Positions 5,326 through 6,461 of a DNA stretch of 6,461 nucleotides are shown one piece after another. Under the pieces are notes generated by a model. That model was not told the origin of the DNA and ran no database searches. It saw only the letters and a program-made list of their open reading frames with translations. Source of the DNA: Sphingopyxis sp. (lineage in GTDB: Bacteria; Pseudomonadota; Alphaproteobacteria; Sphingomonadales; Sphingomonadaceae); assembly GCA_013911715.1 (NCBI GenBank), contig JACEST010000113.1:1-6461 (forward strand), read 5' to 3'. Position 1 is the stretch's first letter. Each line of letters begins with the position of its first letter. Made by a program: the position numbers and the translations under genes.

Positions 5326-6461
5326 ATGAACGGCCTGTACGACGAAATCAGGATTGCGCTGCACAGCGTGTGGAACCGCCGCTGGCTGGTGCTCAGCGCG
5401 GCGTGGGGGATTTGCATCCTCGGCTGGCTGATGGTCGCGATGATCCCCAACAGCTATGAATCGCGTGCGCGCATCGTTGTTCAGATCAACGATATCTTGC
5501 CCGATGCTGCGGCCACCGGCGGCATGTCGAACCAGCAACAGATTGACCAGATCCGCCAAACGCTGACCAGCGCGCGCAACATGGAAAAAGTGGCGGTGGC
5601 CACGGGCCTGATCGCCGCCAACGCCAGCGACCGCGACAAGCAGGATGTCGTCGCCGTGCTGCAAGCGAATATCAAGGTTGTCGCGCAGCAGGATAATATC
5701 TTTGAACTTATTGCGACCGCCGGGGTCAGCAGCCTGTCCGACGCCGACAATGCGCGGCTCGCCGGGGCGCTGCTCGACAGCCTGATCACCGTCTTCCGCG
5801 CCGAACAATTGCGCGGCGGCCAAATGTCGGCGGAGGACAGCCTGAAGTTCCTTGATAGCCAGCTTGCCACCCGCGAAAACACGCTGCGCGATGTCGAGGC
5901 CAAGCGCGCGGCGTTCGAGGCATCGAATATTGGCATGATCCCCGGCGGCACCGGCTCGCCCGCGATGCGGCTTGAACAATTGCGCAGCGAACTCACTCAG
6001 ATTGAGGGTCAACTCGCCGCGGCCCAAGGTGGGCTGGCGGCTGCCAACGGCCAGCTTGCGGGCGTCGCACCAACGATTGCGGCACCTGGCCTCAATGCCA
6101 CCGGCGGCGGCGTGGCGCGCCAACAGCTCGCCGGGGCGCGTGCCGAACTGTCGGGCTTGCGCGCGCGCGGCCTCACCGATGCGCACCCCGATGTGCTGGC
6201 TTTGAAGGCACAGATTGATGCGCTGTCGGCGCAGGCCGCGCGTGAAGGGCCGAATGCGGGCGGCACCGCGCCCAATCCCGCTTATGCCTCGCTGGCGGCG
6301 ATGCGCGCCGAACGCCAGGCAGCGGTGAGCGCGCTGGCGGCACGCAAGGCGCAGCTGAATGGCGAAATCGCACAGATTACTGCGCGGCGCATCGCTGAAC
6401 CCGGCATCGCTGCCGAATATGAACGGCTGAACGGCGATTATCGGGTGCAGAAGGACCAATA
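5326..6461 (+). CDS. XrtA system polysaccharide chain length determinant, Wzz/polysaccharide co-polymerase type (C-terminus off the right edge)
   Basis: The first 378 residues are seen. They match a Wzz-type inner-membrane co-polymerase that sets EPS chain length and links the polymerase to the export lipoprotein encoded just before. A short cytoplasmic N-terminus (MNGLYDEIRIALHSVWNRRW) is followed by one membrane segment (about 20-40) and SYESRARIVVQ (43-53), the usual start of the periplasmic Wzz domain. Residues about 165-360 are a long Ala/Gln/Glu-rich predicted coiled coil, interrupted by a Gly/Ala/Pro-rich stretch (235-262). RGLTDAHPDVLALKAQID (281-298) and EYERLNGDYRVQKDQ (364-378) are motifs I associate with the PEP-CTERM chain-length family. 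The second membrane segment lies beyond the edge, so a fused kinase domain cannot be excluded. An in-frame TGA at 5314-5316 makes ATG 5326 the first possible ATG; its ribosome binding site is weak. Confidence 0.92.
   Translation, partial: MNGLYDEIRIALHSVWNRRWLVLSAAWGICILGWLMVAMIPNSYESRARIVVQINDILPDAAATGGMSNQQQIDQIRQTLTSARNMEKVAVATGLIAANASDRDKQDVVAVLQANIKVVAQQDNIFELIATAGVSSLSDADNARLAGALLDSLITVFRAEQLRGGQMSAEDSLKFLDSQLATRENTLRDVEAKRAAFEASNIGMIPGGTGSPAMRLEQLRSELTQIEGQLAAAQGGLAAANGQLAGVAPTIAAPGLNATGGGVARQQLAGARAELSGLRARGLTDAHPDVLALKAQIDALSAQAAREGPNAGGTAPNPAYASLAAMRAERQAAVSALAARKAQLNGEIAQITARRIAEPGIAAEYERLNGDYRVQKDQ

Noticed and set aside
5275..6459. Long open frame of 394 residues on the minus strand opposite the chain length determinant
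   Set aside because: It lies antisense to a well-recognised Wzz-type protein, has an Arg/Ala/Gly/His-rich composition with no motif, and is expected from codon bias in GC-rich DNA.
1..6461. Mobile element, CRISPR array, tRNA or toxin-antitoxin pair
   Set aside because: No terminal inverted repeats, transposase motifs, regularly spaced repeats or cloverleaf-like segments were seen by eye; the genes form an orderly biosynthetic and export locus.

Overview
The window is GC-rich, with dense genes, short gaps and stop/start overlaps. It looks like part of an exopolysaccharide (EPS) locus of the kind found with exosortase A (XrtA/EpsH) and PEP-CTERM protein sorting. All seven genes resemble members of that neighbourhood. 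The base composition, the wording of the proteins and the gene order suggest an alphaproteobacterium, most likely a sphingomonad. That assignment comes from family recall, because the window has no rRNA or other phylogenetic marker. The exosortase itself and any PEP-CTERM substrate are not in this window.

Layout. Bases 1-1697 carry a leftward operon. Read in its own direction it encodes a GNAT/FemAB-like acyltransferase (675-1697), a small acyl carrier protein (412-678, ATGA overlap with the previous gene) and an alpha/beta-hydrolase-like protein that runs off the left edge (1-403, 8-base gap). A 37-base gap (1698-1734) separates it from a rightward operon: an AMP-forming acyl-CoA ligase-type enzyme (1735-3249) and a fold-type III PLP-dependent decarboxylase (3246-4475, GTGA overlap). 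After a 147-base, partly AT-rich gap (4476-4622) come the export genes: an outer-membrane polysaccharide export lipoprotein (4623-5297) and a Wzz-type chain length determinant (5326 to the right edge, incomplete).

How the genes may work together. The last two genes form the envelope export and polymer-length machinery. The five genes before them look like a carrier-protein chemistry cassette: a ligase to activate a carboxylate, an ACP to hold it, a decarboxylase of the DAP/ornithine class, an acyltransferase and a hydrolase-like partner. The parts list parallels butirosin side-chain synthesis (ligase BtrJ, ACP BtrI, decarboxylase BtrK, acyltransferase BtrH), in which an amino acid is decarboxylated on an ACP and then transferred to an amino sugar. 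I infer that this cassette may make and attach an amine- or amide-bearing group to the EPS or to a cell-surface partner. As far as I know, the substrate and product are not established for this family set.

No tRNA, rRNA, insertion sequence, CRISPR array or long repeat was seen.
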